DNA from: Diaporthe sp. PMI_573
Taxonomy: Eukaryota > Ascomycota > Sordariomycetes > Diaporthales > Diaporthaceae
NCBI GenBank assembly: GCA_021399435.1
Contig: JAJTUP010000026.1
Coordinates: 310,001 to 374,000 of the forward strand
Reading direction: 5' to 3'
Length of the DNA: 64,000 bases
In this document: in pieces, positions 10,892 through 20,650 of the stretch
How the letters are laid out: every line of letters starts with the position of its first letter
Numbering within the stretch: the first letter of the stretch is position 1
Program-made: the position numbers and the translations under genes
The notes under the pieces: generated by a model
What the model was told of the DNA's origin: nothing
Seen by the model: the letters and a program-made list of their open reading frames with translations, nothing else
Database searches by the model: none

Positions 10892-11446
10892 GGAGGGTTA
10901 CTAGGTATAGGCTTTCCGAGGGAAGAAGATGATTGTGATGGCCCAAGTTAAGTATGTCACGAAGGTTGTTGATCGTGAGAAGTCTGAAATGGCGGCTGGA
11001 ATTGCGCAGGTAGGTATGCTTCCACAACACTGTTCCAAAGCTCCTGCCTGTGTACGCACACTCTCTGGTGGGAAGGAACGTCGTAGTCTCGAGAGATACC
11101 TGTCAGTGGTCCTCCCGTTGGTTATCCCACAGCAGGTTATCCCACTGGAGTTCATCAAGTATGAGGCTCTCCCACAGTACGCTGTCCTAGAGGAGGTCCC
11201 CCCAGAGATTTATCATATAGGAGGGTACCTCGGCGTCTAATAGTAGGTTGTCCTACAGGAGGTCCTCTTCAAATCGTCCAGAGGACCCATCCCAAACGAG
11301 GTCCACATCTGGGTTGTACTCACTGTTGGATCATCGGCTCATCCGAAATCATCAACCACAACACCTTGTTCCCCTTCAACTAGCAGCATTTCTAATCACC
11401 TTACCACAAACCAGCAGATTGGCTTCCTGGGTAATATTGAGCCCAC
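10892..11446. other. Intergenic with minisatellite array B
   Basis: About 555 bp between the small membrane-protein frame and the 3' end of the next minus-strand gene. The main content is the 15-bp repeat array at 11105-11290. Confidence 0.6.
11105..11290 (-). repeat. Degenerate 15-bp minisatellite, array B (inverse of array A)
   Basis: Units with consensus near GGTTATCCCACAGGA at 11120, 11135, 11150, 11165, 11180, 11195, 11246 and 11261. This is the reverse complement of the array A consensus. Units are strongly diverged but the 15-nt spacing is held over most of the block. Confidence 0.75.
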
Positions 11447-13195
11447 TCAGTTCAGCTTGAGAAAGGAGAATCCTTCACCAACAGACACGATATCGTCTTC
11501 ATTCCTCCCCCCCGCAGCACTCTTTCCGTCGTGCTCAGGCTTGTTCTCGCCCACTGCGCCCGGAACCGGCATCTTGAAGTTCCCACGGATGCGCGAGCAA
11601 TCTGTCCATTGGCAACCCGCCGTACCGCACCAGGTCTCATCCTGTATGTGGTGCTTCGACTCGGACTCAAGCTCCGGCTCCGGCGCCGGCTCTGAGGCCG
11701 ATGTAGGCGCATGGGTCGCCGCTGTCGGGGTCGCAGATGGTGGCGTTAATGGTGTAGAGGACGACACAGAAGCAGTCGCAGGGGCGGAACGTGGCCCCCT
11801 GATCACAAACGATAATCTCCTGAGGCTGGTGGCTGTGCGGGCTCCTGTCTTGTTCTGTTCGTTTCCGCAGCTCTGGTGTTGAGTCTTCTGTGCTGGCAAT
11901 GAGACTCGTCTCTCTGTCGTGGAGCCAAGCAGCCAGGGGCTGTCGTCGGTCTCTTCCTGATGCTCATATTTTTCGAGGAGTGGCTCGCCGTCAAAGCTGA
12001 CTTGAGGGATGAAGTGATCGTCCAGTGCTGACTGATGTCTGGTTCCACTGCCTGAAGACTTGTGGGCTGCTTCTTGGATCCGAGGCAGTACCGACTTGCG
12101 TCGTGCGAGATCAATGGGAGATAAATAGACGACATTCACGTCCCTGGCGGCGCCTCCCCGACGAAACCTGGCATAGAATTCATCATGAAAAGACTCGAAG
12201 TCCTGCTGAGCTGGTGACTTTGAGCTTCTTCTTTGGGCGTTGCGGCGTTTCAGTCCTGTCAGTCGTCGGACTGGCAGATGGGAAGCCCTGCCAGTTTCTC
12301 TGGGCTCCGGAGTGATGCCATACACGTGTGGAGGAGGCCGAGGGCGCGTTAAGCCTTCGGGAGTAGGCAAAGACCCCATGTTTCCATCGCGTATGTGAGG
12401 GTTCCTCAGGAGTAATCGTATTTCCCTTATCGTAAGTGGAGAATGTTGGATTCTTCCATTGACGTTGTTTCGACGGCAGGTGGGGTCAACACCAAAAGGC
12501 CAGTTGGATGTCGTTGTCATGATCTGTTGATTCTGCAAATGAATTGGTGGTATGTCGTCCGCGACTGCTCTACACCGACGCTTGCGAGCAAGTATATGTC
12601 GAATGACGTCTCGTCGATTGTCTTTTGAGCCAAGTCTTCCTTTGAGCGTGGATTTCCACAGCTTTGGTCTCTTCTGAGGGGTCTGTGGCTGGAGCAGACT
12701 GCTGATACCACCGGGGTGAGCTTTGCTGTGGACTTTTTGAGCCCGTCTTTGCCTCTCAACGTAGCTCAGTCGGTTTGAATTTTGGGACGCTCCTGTCGAT
12801 GTAGACCCGGATAATGTTTCTTCAGCGGCCATAGCATCTGCGGGAATCTGCAATGGCGCGTTGAGGTAAAAATGTTGTTGTGGATGTTGAGGGAGTCCAG
12901 AGCAGTTTGTCGCAGTGCATTCCTGGACTTCATCTCTCCCGCGTGGGCGCGAGGAATCATTTTGTGCGTCCATCCTGCGGCGGAGAGACATACCCGATTC
13001 TTGAAACTGACGTTCAGAGACTCGGTTGGAGACGTGAGGCTGCTGCATATTGGCATGCCTCTCATCTGGGCGAGTAGGATGGCAACTCTGTCGATATCCG
13101 CGCTGCTGGACCAACGGAGGTCCCGCAACTTTGGGTGCGTCGTTCAGTCTTTTCTTCGGAATCTGTGGCGGTGATCCAAAGGAAGCTCGCTCCAT
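11447..13195 (-). CDS. Large disordered basic protein, uncharacterised
   Basis: Intronless frame of 582 residues from ATG 13195 (MERASFGSPPQIPKKRLNDA). The frame stays open 33 codons upstream but only from a TTG, so the ATG is preferred; an upstream exon is possible. The protein is rich in Arg, Ser, Pro and Gln and has no recognisable fold. Notable pieces are a short conserved-looking segment FESFHDEFYARFRRGGAARD with VYLSPIDLARRK, an acidic proline-rich stretch near the C-terminus, and a Cys-containing tail TWCGTAGCQWTDCSRIRGNF. It resembles many poorly conserved fungal nuclear or scaffold proteins, but no function is claimed. Confidence 0.6.
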   Translation of the reverse strand: MERASFGSPPQIPKKRLNDAPKVAGPPLVQQRGYRQSCHPTRPDERHANMQQPHVSNRVSERQFQESGMSLRRRMDAQNDSSRPRGRDEVQECTATNCSGLPQHPQQHFYLNAPLQIPADAMAAEETLSGSTSTGASQNSNRLSYVERQRRAQKVHSKAHPGGISSLLQPQTPQKRPKLWKSTLKGRLGSKDNRRDVIRHILARKRRCRAVADDIPPIHLQNQQIMTTTSNWPFGVDPTCRRNNVNGRIQHSPLTIREIRLLLRNPHIRDGNMGSLPTPEGLTRPRPPPHVYGITPEPRETGRASHLPVRRLTGLKRRNAQRRSSKSPAQQDFESFHDEFYARFRRGGAARDVNVVYLSPIDLARRKSVLPRIQEAAHKSSGSGTRHQSALDDHFIPQVSFDGEPLLEKYEHQEETDDSPWLLGSTTERRVSLPAQKTQHQSCGNEQNKTGARTATSLRRLSFVIRGPRSAPATASVSSSTPLTPPSATPTAATHAPTSASEPAPEPELESESKHHIQDETWCGTAGCQWTDCSRIRGNFKMPVPGAVGENKPEHDGKSAAGGRNEDDIVSVGEGFSFLKLN

Positions 13196-14362
13196 GCTGT
13201 CTGTTGAGCCCGGACTTCTGTTGATTCTGGCGAGTAACAGGGTTGCAACTAGTCGGAAGCTGCTGACAAGATACTGGAAAGTATATGCAGGCAACTTTTA
13301 GCTGGTCGTGGATTTCTGACGGCAAGCTAGAAACAAGCTGGTTCTCGGCGAGTTTGCTAAGAAAAGGGCGTCTTCAGTGTTGAACCCTGTTCAGAAGTTT
13401 TGGAGTGATTTGTATAGGAGAACGCTGATGGCGTAGGGTGCTGTTCTTGTTGTGAATTAAAAAAAAAAAATTCACAAAGTACACAGTTCAGTTGAGAGGC
13501 CTTCTGGTTTCAAGCTGGCTTTATATTCCAATTTACAATTTTGGGCAATTCGGATTCCAAGCTAACTCGAAGAACGCTTATGGGAGCGCGAGGCAGAAAT
13601 TGAGAGAAATGGCCAACACTAGGGTCATCCGCTAGGAGAAATCACCACCGAGACTGCAATAATTATGGAAAAGTCTTAAAATAATTCCTCATTATGAATG
13701 ATTGTGAATATGAAGGTTCATATGTGCTGCCCAGCTGTGGTCTAGAAATCATTTCTGATTCAGCCAGTCTTTCACCGACAGCGCGTGTTCGCAAGAGTTC
13801 GCACTAACAAACATGATTAACTCCATGGCCTCCGTGTATGTTGTGAAGTCTTGGAACCCTTAAGCAGGCATCGAGGAGCGTACCAGATACCTCATGAAGC
13901 TGGTCTGCTGCCCTTATAAATAAACGGCCAAGATATCCTCGACCCAAGACCGGTCTTGCCAACGAAGAAAGCAATGAGATGGCTGATATTAATAAGGAAA
14001 ATATGCAGCAGGACTTATATGAGTGACATAGTCATGGAGGGCACGGAATTCTCACTAGTATTTCCTTGAGCAGGAATGAAAACTGAATGTAGGAAAAGGA
14101 ATTAGTGGTCAAACAAAAAAACGAAGTCGGCCAGAGACAAGTCCGGCCCGGCCACTTACACGGAAGACGTCGGTCTGCCGGGGGTCGGGGCAGGGGCCCC
14201 CTGGTCCTCGCCACTCCTCGAACCCCACTGTGCAGATCGCGTCCTCCCAAGTCGCGACGAGTCCTCGACCAACTGGGTCGAATTGCCTGACCACCTCTTT
14301 CCGCAAGCCCTGACTTTCCTGCTCCGTTTCCCGTGTTCTCACAGTCCCATAAGTCTGTCATA
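13196..14362. other. Divergent, comparatively AT-rich intergenic region
   Basis: About 1.17 kb between a minus-strand start and the Sld5 start. The composition is more AT-rich than the window average from about 13300 to 14060. It contains the A-loop hairpin at 13450-13477. No open frame with coding character was seen, and no transposase or reverse-transcriptase motif. Confidence 0.55.
13450..13477. repeat. Perfect inverted repeat with a 10-A loop
   Basis: Nine-base arms TTGTGAATT (13450-13458) and AATTCACAA (13469-13477) flank ten adenines. It could form a hairpin or be a simple AT-rich palindrome; no function is inferred. Confidence 0.7.
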
Positions 14363-15188
14363 ATGGATATAGACGACATCCTACGCGAGGTCGACCCCGT
14401 AATCGACACCGTCCCCGGCGAGACCCGAGATCTTCAGGCCCTGACGCGCGCCTGGGTTGCCGAGCGATGCGCCCCAGAGCTTCTAGAGTGCGCAAACCCC
14501 TTCAATGCACCGATGACTTTATGCCAACCCTCGCGAGCCTGATCTAATGCATTCGATCGCATAGATGGCCCGCCGATGGCATTTTTGAGCGCATGACCGA
14601 GCGCATCAAGGCACAGATCGAGAAGGTCGAGGAGATGACCGGCGACATGGACCCCAAGACCAATTTCGCACTCATCGTCATACAGACCGAGCTGGAGCGG
14701 TACAAGTACATCGTGCGTAGCTTCCTGCGCTCCAGGATAGCAAAGGTGAGCTATATACCGGCCTAATTCTCCACGAGGGCCCGCTGCAGCTTCACGGGCT
14801 GACCTTGCATTTCGCATCGCCATCACAGATCGACAAGCATACGCTCCACTACCTCTCGACACCCACCATGCGCGCACGCCTCTCAGAAACAGAACTGGCC
14901 TATGCTACCCGCCACCAGGCCATGCTGCACAACCACTACCTCTCCTCGTTCTTGTCGTCCTTCCCTCCCAACCTGCAGAACCTAAACGACACCGCGGGCA
15001 ACATCAGCATGATCGACACTCCAGACCTCGACACGGCCGTCTTCATCCGCCTGCTGAGGGACTGTCTGGTACAAGGCCGGGGAATTGACGAGGACGGCAG
15101 CATGAATGGGAAGAACGGGGACATACTGATCTTGCGATGGTCAGACGCGAAGCCCTTGGTAGATACTGGAGACGCCGAGCTGGTCTGA
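14363..15188 (+). CDS. SLD5: GINS complex subunit Sld5
   Basis: Subunit of the GINS tetramer, part of the CMG replicative helicase with Cdc45 and Mcm2-7. Exons are 14363-14487, 14565-14745 and 14829-15188, total 666 nt, 221 residues, in phase. Intron 1 has donor GTGCGC, a CTAAT branch point and acceptor TAG; intron 2 has donor GTGAGC and acceptor CAG. The protein starts [12 protein letters not shown], continues [20 protein letters not shown] and [20 protein letters not shown], and keeps the family segment [20 protein letters not shown] then RIAKIDKH. The C-terminal beta domain ends [19 protein letters not shown]. Length agrees with fungal Sld5. Confidence 0.93.
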
Positions 15189-15753
15189 AGGCTACGTCGA
15201 CTTGCCCCAACATAATATCGGCCCCGGAGGCATATCAGCTATCAGCTTCGCCAAAATAGAGAGCCCATATCTCCGTATGAGCCTGGTGGTGGGGTCGCCT
15301 CATGTCTGCACCCCATGCCGGGCCATCGTCGACTCTCGGGGCCGCTGGGAGCCGACACGTGGAGAAGGGCCCACTAAGATCGGAGTTAGCGGCTCCGGGC
15401 ATACCGTTTCACGCGCTGCCAATGAGGACATGTCTTCCAGACAGCATGGTTCACTTGACCATGCAGAGGTGATGCCCAGGCAGGGCTGCCACGCGGCATC
15501 CCGCTGACAGCTTCAACGACGGAGCACTCGGAGTTACCCCCCAAAAGTCCGGGAGCTAAGTACGAAGCCGTCATCGCGGGAACATGCCTGCAAAGGTTGA
15601 TTGCTAATGCCTGGTATATCCTGAAACTTACATCGCGAAGCTCGTCAACTATAAGTAGTCGGTGTAACCCGTTTTGCAGCTGACGTTGGGGTATGCTTTT
15701 TACATGAAAAACTCATTCACAAGCAAACCGCAGCCGCTATTACTATACCGAAA
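15189..15753. other. Intergenic, SLD5 to SDR gene
   Basis: About 565 bp in tandem orientation. It holds the Sld5 3' flank and the SDR promoter. Nothing else could be supported. Confidence 0.6.
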
Positions 15754-16515
15754 ATGACTGTCGACCCCAACAAGCACATCGTGCTCGTGACCGGTGCCAA
15801 CCAGGGCATTGGTTTCGAGATTGCGAGGAAGCTCAATGTCGAGCATAAGGATTACCATGTCATCATGGCAGGACGGAGGAAACAAGCTGTTGAGGAAGCC
15901 GCAGAGAAGCTCAAATCGCAGGGGTTCTCGGTGGAGCCCCTCGTGCTCGATGTATCGTCCGACGACTCCATCGCGGCAGCGGCCAAGGCTGTTGACGAGA
16001 AGCATGGCCACCTGGACGTGCTCGTCAACAACGCAGCCATCTCCAACATCTCACACTCTGCCGACGGGAAGCCGCTCTCAACACGCGAGCAATTCCTCCA
16101 TATCCTGGACACCAACGTCGCGGCTGTGCAAGGAGTAACCGACGCATTCATACCACTGCTGGAGAAGTCGACAAAGACCAAGCGCGTCGTCTTCATCAGC
16201 TCATCACTGGGCAGTGTGTCTCTGCTGGCCGAACCAAAACTCGGCTCGACCTTCCGCAAGGCGAATGCCACGCACTACACCACGTCCAAGGCGGCATTTA
16301 ACCAGCTGGCGCTGCACTATGTTGTGCGGTATGAGGACAACAAGGACTGGAAGCTGAACCTCTGCTGCCCCGGGTACTGCGCAACGAACCTCAACGGCTA
16401 CGGGGGCACCAACTCAGCTGAGAGCGGGGCCATCAACGCTTGCCGGTTGGCCACGCTGGGGCCTGACGGGGAGTCAGGAACATTCACCAACAAGGAAGGA
16501 ACCGTCCCTTGGTAA
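15754..16515 (+). CDS. Short-chain dehydrogenase/reductase, carbonyl-reductase-like
   Basis: Intronless 253-residue classical SDR. The NAD(P)-binding glycine motif TGANQGIG is at residues 13-20, NNAA at 92-95, the catalytic Ser region VFISSSLGS at 147-154, and the catalytic YxxxK at Tyr175-Lys179 (HYTTSKAAFNQ). PGYCATNLN follows, the typical region after the active site. Arg-containing AGRRKQA at 39-45 after the second strand suggests NADPH preference, an inference. Overall it resembles fungal carbonyl-reductase-like SDRs that reduce small carbonyl compounds; the substrate cannot be told from sequence. No signal peptide or membrane segment, so cytosolic. There is no biosynthetic cluster around it. 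Confidence 0.88.
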   Translation: MTVDPNKHIVLVTGANQGIGFEIARKLNVEHKDYHVIMAGRRKQAVEEAAEKLKSQGFSVEPLVLDVSSDDSIAAAAKAVDEKHGHLDVLVNNAAISNISHSADGKPLSTREQFLHILDTNVAAVQGVTDAFIPLLEKSTKTKRVVFISSSLGSVSLLAEPKLGSTFRKANATHYTTSKAAFNQLALHYVVRYEDNKDWKLNLCCPGYCATNLNGYGGTNSAESGAINACRLATLGPDGESGTFTNKEGTVPW

Positions 16516-18552
16516 CTTTGTAAATGGCAGGATGTTGCGGCGTACGATGGTGGTGGATGGCTGGGAGACATTGACGCTAGGAGGCACGGGTTGGGCTCTA
16601 AACAAACGTGTTGGACGTTGTCGGGCTGTCCTGCTGTCTCTAGGAAATATATCGTGAATCAGAAGCCACGCACTACTATATTAATGTGTGTTCAGTGCTA
16701 AGTGAGCAAGAACAACCACAATGACGCGTGGGGCGGTTGGTCGAAATAGCGCAGGGCCCTCAGATATAGTGTGCAAGCCGGCAAGCCAGCTGTGCTGAGG
16801 GAGGAGGGGGTCTGGAGGAAGCAGCCGGGCATCTGCATAAATGTGGCCGCGCCGAAATTTAGAGCAGCCGCCCCAAGACTGCTGGGGCCCTATAATTGGG
16901 GCGAACAACTGCCGTCAACTCCTCTACCTGTGACGGTCCAGACTGGCTCGTATTTCCTCGTCCGAACTTGAGCTCAGAAGGGACAAAAAAGAAGAAGAAG
17001 AAGAAAAAAAGCCAACCAGGCGTGCCACACCCAGACACCACATCACAAGTTGACTGGTTGGCTGGGATCTAGAAGTGACGTGGTAGTGGGACAGCGCCTA
17101 CACGGGGTAAAATACCCGAGGGAACACTGGGTCTGACAATATTTGGGGCCGAAGGTAACTCAGCCTGTCTGCCTGTGAGCCAGCCCTTGCTTCCCCCCGT
17201 GCCGACTCCCGTAGCGTCGAAAAAGGAACAGAGACACTTTCCGCGATGGATGCACCTTCCGGCAACGATCAGCAGGAGACAGGCAATTTAAACAAATGGC
17301 ACTGTCTGCCTCCTCAACACGGCTTAGCCAGCCGGCGGGCGGATGGATATGCCTGACATGGCAGGAATGGGGAGAACAAACGCTTGGACTGGCAGGCTGG
17401 ACTGGCACGCGATCGAGCGACAATCCAAACCCAAGCACCACCCACTTACCCCGGCCCTAAGCGATCATCCGCCCCTACAAAAGCTAATTCAAAGGGGCAG
17501 CGCTGAGCGGGGAAGATCCTGTCATCATCCCGGTCGGTCATCCTTGGCCTAATTAGACAGCCAGAGGAAACCCAAGGGAACCAGCAGAAGTACGTGTGCC
17601 ACCAGTGAGGCCAGCAGCCGCTGGTCTTGTGTGTTCAGGTATCTCGCGGGCGGCCTTGAGGGCAAGGCGCGGAGCTTGTGTCTGCCCGTCCGATCTAGGC
17701 ACGCGACGGCCCTCGTGTGGTGGGGAGCGAGGCGAAAAGGCAGGCCTCCTCCGCCCTGGGGAGCGAATGAGATGCTGGGCCGTCTGTGCAGCCCTCGAGA
17801 ACACGAAGAGGCAAAGGTCGAGCTCGAGAGCTCATGCGTGACCGCGCCGTCCCTGATTGGCGAATCCCACCCCGTGCGCGGCCGAATCAGGTACCATCAC
17901 CAAATTCTAAACGAGATTGTCCCGCGCATGGATGCGGCGCCTTTCTTTTACCTCCTTCTGGTTTTTTCTTTTCCCTGTTGCTATTTTCTGCTGAGGACTA
18001 GCTGGTCTGCATTGACGCGACCCTAGGGGGGGGGAGGGTTCCAGCAGACACGCCAGCTGGTCGAATCCCAGTGGTCTCATTGCTGGGGAATGAAAAACAA
18101 GAGTGGATGCTGTGATGCTCGGGGGAGGGGGGCTGCCTTGGAAATCAAGCACCCTGGCATGCCATCCCCGGACATTCGAGTGACTTCTCGGCCAAGCCAG
18201 ACATGGGCCCATGGCCATGTTCATCTCCAGATCCTCGCTCGCCAGTCGCTTGTCTTGATCCCTCCCAACCCCCCCCCAAGGGTCCCGTGTTTCTTTTTGC
18301 GGACCCCCTCCTGGAATGTTCTCTTCGCGTGACTGTAGTTTATATTTGCCTTCTCCCATCTGCCCATCTGCCTTAAGCATCCCCTTTCCTACTCTTACTG
18401 CGTGTTTATAATTGCATCGGATTCATCTTCACTCGCTCAAAGTTGAACCTCCAGGAAGCTATACATATTTTCTTCTCCACAGTCGCTCCTAACGGAACTA
18501 TTACACACCTCTTAATATAATCACAGCCGTTGATTCTTCTCAATCACTCAAA
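16516..18552. other. Long upstream region of the GPI-protein gene
   Basis: About 2 kb without a supportable gene. It holds a purine tract (GAAGAAGAAG...) at about 16981-17010 and an AT-rich stretch just upstream of the GPI-protein ATG (about 18440-18540). Long frames on either strand (for example 17907-18380) have no conserved motif or splice structure. A long regulatory region is usual for strongly expressed wall-protein genes. Confidence 0.55.
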
Positions 18553-19350
18553 ATGCGTTTCACCAGCATCATCGTCACCGGCGCTCTCGCCATGTTCGCC
18601 AGTGCCCAGGACACCACCGGCACTACCTCTGCTTCGCCCACCGCAGCCACCACCGATGCCGCCCAGGCTTCCACCCTTGCTTGCCTCGACGCGTGTGACG
18701 ATGGTGACGTGACTTGCCAGGCCAAGTGCATTGCTGTAAGTACATACAGTTGCGGGAGCGGTCCCGGAGTTGGGAAGGCACCAGTCGCGTATGTTGGCAA
18801 CGAGTGTCTGCTCGTCTGCATTTTGTGGAAGCAACTCGCCTTCCAGCAAACGCGACGGATGCCTCTCGTGAACTTGCGGGCTCGCTTCACTAGAGACACT
18901 CTCGTTGAAGAAGCATTGTCACTAACCTTCATCCCTTGCCAGGTCCCCAACCCTGACGCCAGCCAGGTCAACGCCACCACCGAGTGTGTTGCCAACTGTG
19001 ACCAGGGAGACGGCTCCCAGTCTGACACCGACGCCTACGCCGCCTGTGTCCAGGGCTGCATCAACGACAACTACTTCACCTCCGGCGGCACCCCCCAGCC
19101 TACCGCTGGCTCTGGCTCCGGCTCCTCCGGGTCCACCGCCTCCGGCTCCTCCGCCTCTGCAACCTCCGGCTCTGGCTCTTCTGGCGACTCCTCTTCGTCC
19201 GGCTCTGCTACCTCTGGCTCTGGCTCCACCAGCACCAGCTCCTCCTCGTCCGAGTCTGCTTCCGCCTCTGGCTCGGCTGCTGATTCCGTCAAGGTTGGTA
19301 TGACCGGCCTGGGCCTCCTGGGCTTCATCGTCGCTGCCATTGCCATGTAA
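18553..19350 (+). CDS. GPI-anchored CxxxC-repeat, Ser/Gly-rich surface protein
   Basis: Secreted wall or surface protein of 196 residues. Exons 18553-18735 and 18943-19350; the intron has donor GTAAGT, branch point CACTAACC and acceptor CAG. A signal peptide covers residues 1-18 (MRFTSIIVTGALAMFASA). The small domain has four CxxxC pairs: CLDAC, CQAKC, CVANC and CVQGC, eight cysteines likely forming four disulfides. A long Ser/Gly/Thr/Ala stalk follows, presumably O-mannosylated, then a hydrophobic C-terminus (VGMTGLGLLGFIVAAIAM) typical of a GPI signal. The intron is 207 nt, divisible by three and free of stops, so a retained form would add 69 residues. Exact family name not recalled. Confidence 0.85.
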   Translation: MRFTSIIVTGALAMFASAQDTTGTTSASPTAATTDAAQASTLACLDACDDGDVTCQAKCIAVSTYSCGSGPGVGKAPVAYVGNECLLVCILWKQLAFQQTRRMPLVNLRARFTRDTLVEEALSLTFIPCQVPNPDASQVNATTECVANCDQGDGSQSDTDAYAACVQGCINDNYFTSGGTPQPTAGSGSGSSGSTASGSSASATSGSGSSGDSSSSGSATSGSGSTSTSSSSSESASASGSAADSVKVGMTGLGLLGFIVAAIAM

Positions 19351-19650
19351 AGTGGCACATCGCTGTCACTGTCGCACCTATGTGTGCCGGCCAGGATGAG
19401 ATTTTGTGTTCTTTGACTTGACGACTTAATAATGCATATGAATCGGGATTTTGGAGTGGAAAATGAGGCTGGGAATACGTTGGCATGTCATGTGGTAATT
19501 TAGGCAGCGAGGTATGTAGGGACAAGATACCCATCCAGACACTGGAGCTACGGAGCTCGCTTGCTTCTCACTTGATGTCGTCCGTCGTCGCCTGGTCTTT
19601 CGTGAGGATACTTGTGACCCCTACCGGTGTAGTCTCATCGACCCATTAAC

Positions 19651-20650
19651 TCATTCCCCTTTGAGAGAATTCCTGGGTAAAGTCGGCTGAATGTCCGACT
19701 CCCACGGTATGCCCAGCTTCTTCATCTCAACGGCGATCTGGAACAGGTAATCCAAACTAGAAGTCATGTCAGCATACCGACAGTCTCGGCGGTCACGCCT
19801 CCCCACCCGCACCACCACTGCTACTGCCCCTAATCCTTAAGCCATCACCAATACTCTAACGCGAGACCGTGACAAACATACCTCTCACACTGCCCCTTGG
19901 CCTGCTCCACGCTGTTGCCCCACACGTAGACCCCATGCCTCCTGACCAACACGGCGTACGCGTCCGGGTACTTGTCCATGGCCTCCTCCAGGAACTCGGT
20001 CAGGTCCTCCTCGTGGGCCGTGTTCTCGATGACGGGGATGCGGAGGGTGTCGTGGTAGCCCAGGTTGCCCACCTCGGAGTGTGGGTAACCCCTCGCGAAG
20101 CCCTTGATCTGCTCGATGTTGTTGATGCGGAACTCGCTGGCGCCGGCCTGCTCGAGGATGAGGGTGACCAGGACGGCGTGGGCCGAGTGCGTGTGGATGC
20201 AGCAGCGGGCGCCCCGCCGCGTGAAGGCCGACAGGAACAGCGGCGTGCACTGCGAGGGCTTGAAGCGGGACGGCGACCTCACGTAGACGCGCGACGAGGG
20301 CCGGATCGGCCCGTCGCCGCCGTGCCGCGCCAGCGTCTCGGGCAGTGACAGCACGTACAGGTCCGACGGCCTCATCAGTTCCTTCTGGACGCCCGAGGGC
20401 GCGATGTAGACGTGCTCACTGGAGGTACGCGGCGCCCGTGTTAGCACCATGACCTGGACCGGGACTCGCTTTGTGTTGCCGCCCTGGGAGAGGGAAGGAG
20501 CAGAGGGTCTTACTCGTCTCGGATTGAGGCTCCACCCCCGGTGCCGGTCACCCAGCCCAACGTCCAGAATTTGGCACAGAGGGAGGGGATAAGGTTCGCG
20601 GGGTGGTCTGGGTCGTCCGACTGGACGAGGCTGTCGTCGTTGGTGCTCAT
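19651..20650 (-). CDS. MDE1: Methylthioribulose-1-phosphate dehydratase
   Basis: Class II aldolase-fold zinc enzyme of the methionine salvage pathway that dehydrates 5-methylthioribulose 1-phosphate. Exons are 20650-20514, 20418-19882 and 19756-19651, total 780 nt, 259 residues, in phase. Exon 1 gives the N-terminal [20 protein letters not shown], the family glycine motif. The zinc ligands are seen as H121xH123 ([11 protein letters not shown]) and His207 ([10 protein letters not shown]); NNIEQ (145-149) carries the likely catalytic Glu148. The C-terminal exon gives [20 protein letters not shown]. Cytosolic, no targeting signal. It is transcribed divergently from calnexin across 1.6 kb. Confidence 0.93.

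Noticed and set aside
10566..11030. 154-codon frame overlapping the interrupted membrane-protein frame
   Set aside because: His/Leu/Arg-rich chance frame on the same strand; the other frame has the transmembrane helix and acidic tail of a real protein.
13300..14060. AT-rich stretch as a RIP-mutated transposon relic
   Set aside because: No terminal repeats, no transposase or reverse-transcriptase remnants, and AT excess is modest.
17907..18380. 157-codon minus frame upstream of the GPI-protein gene
   Set aside because: No homology-like motif, low-complexity composition and position inside the likely promoter.
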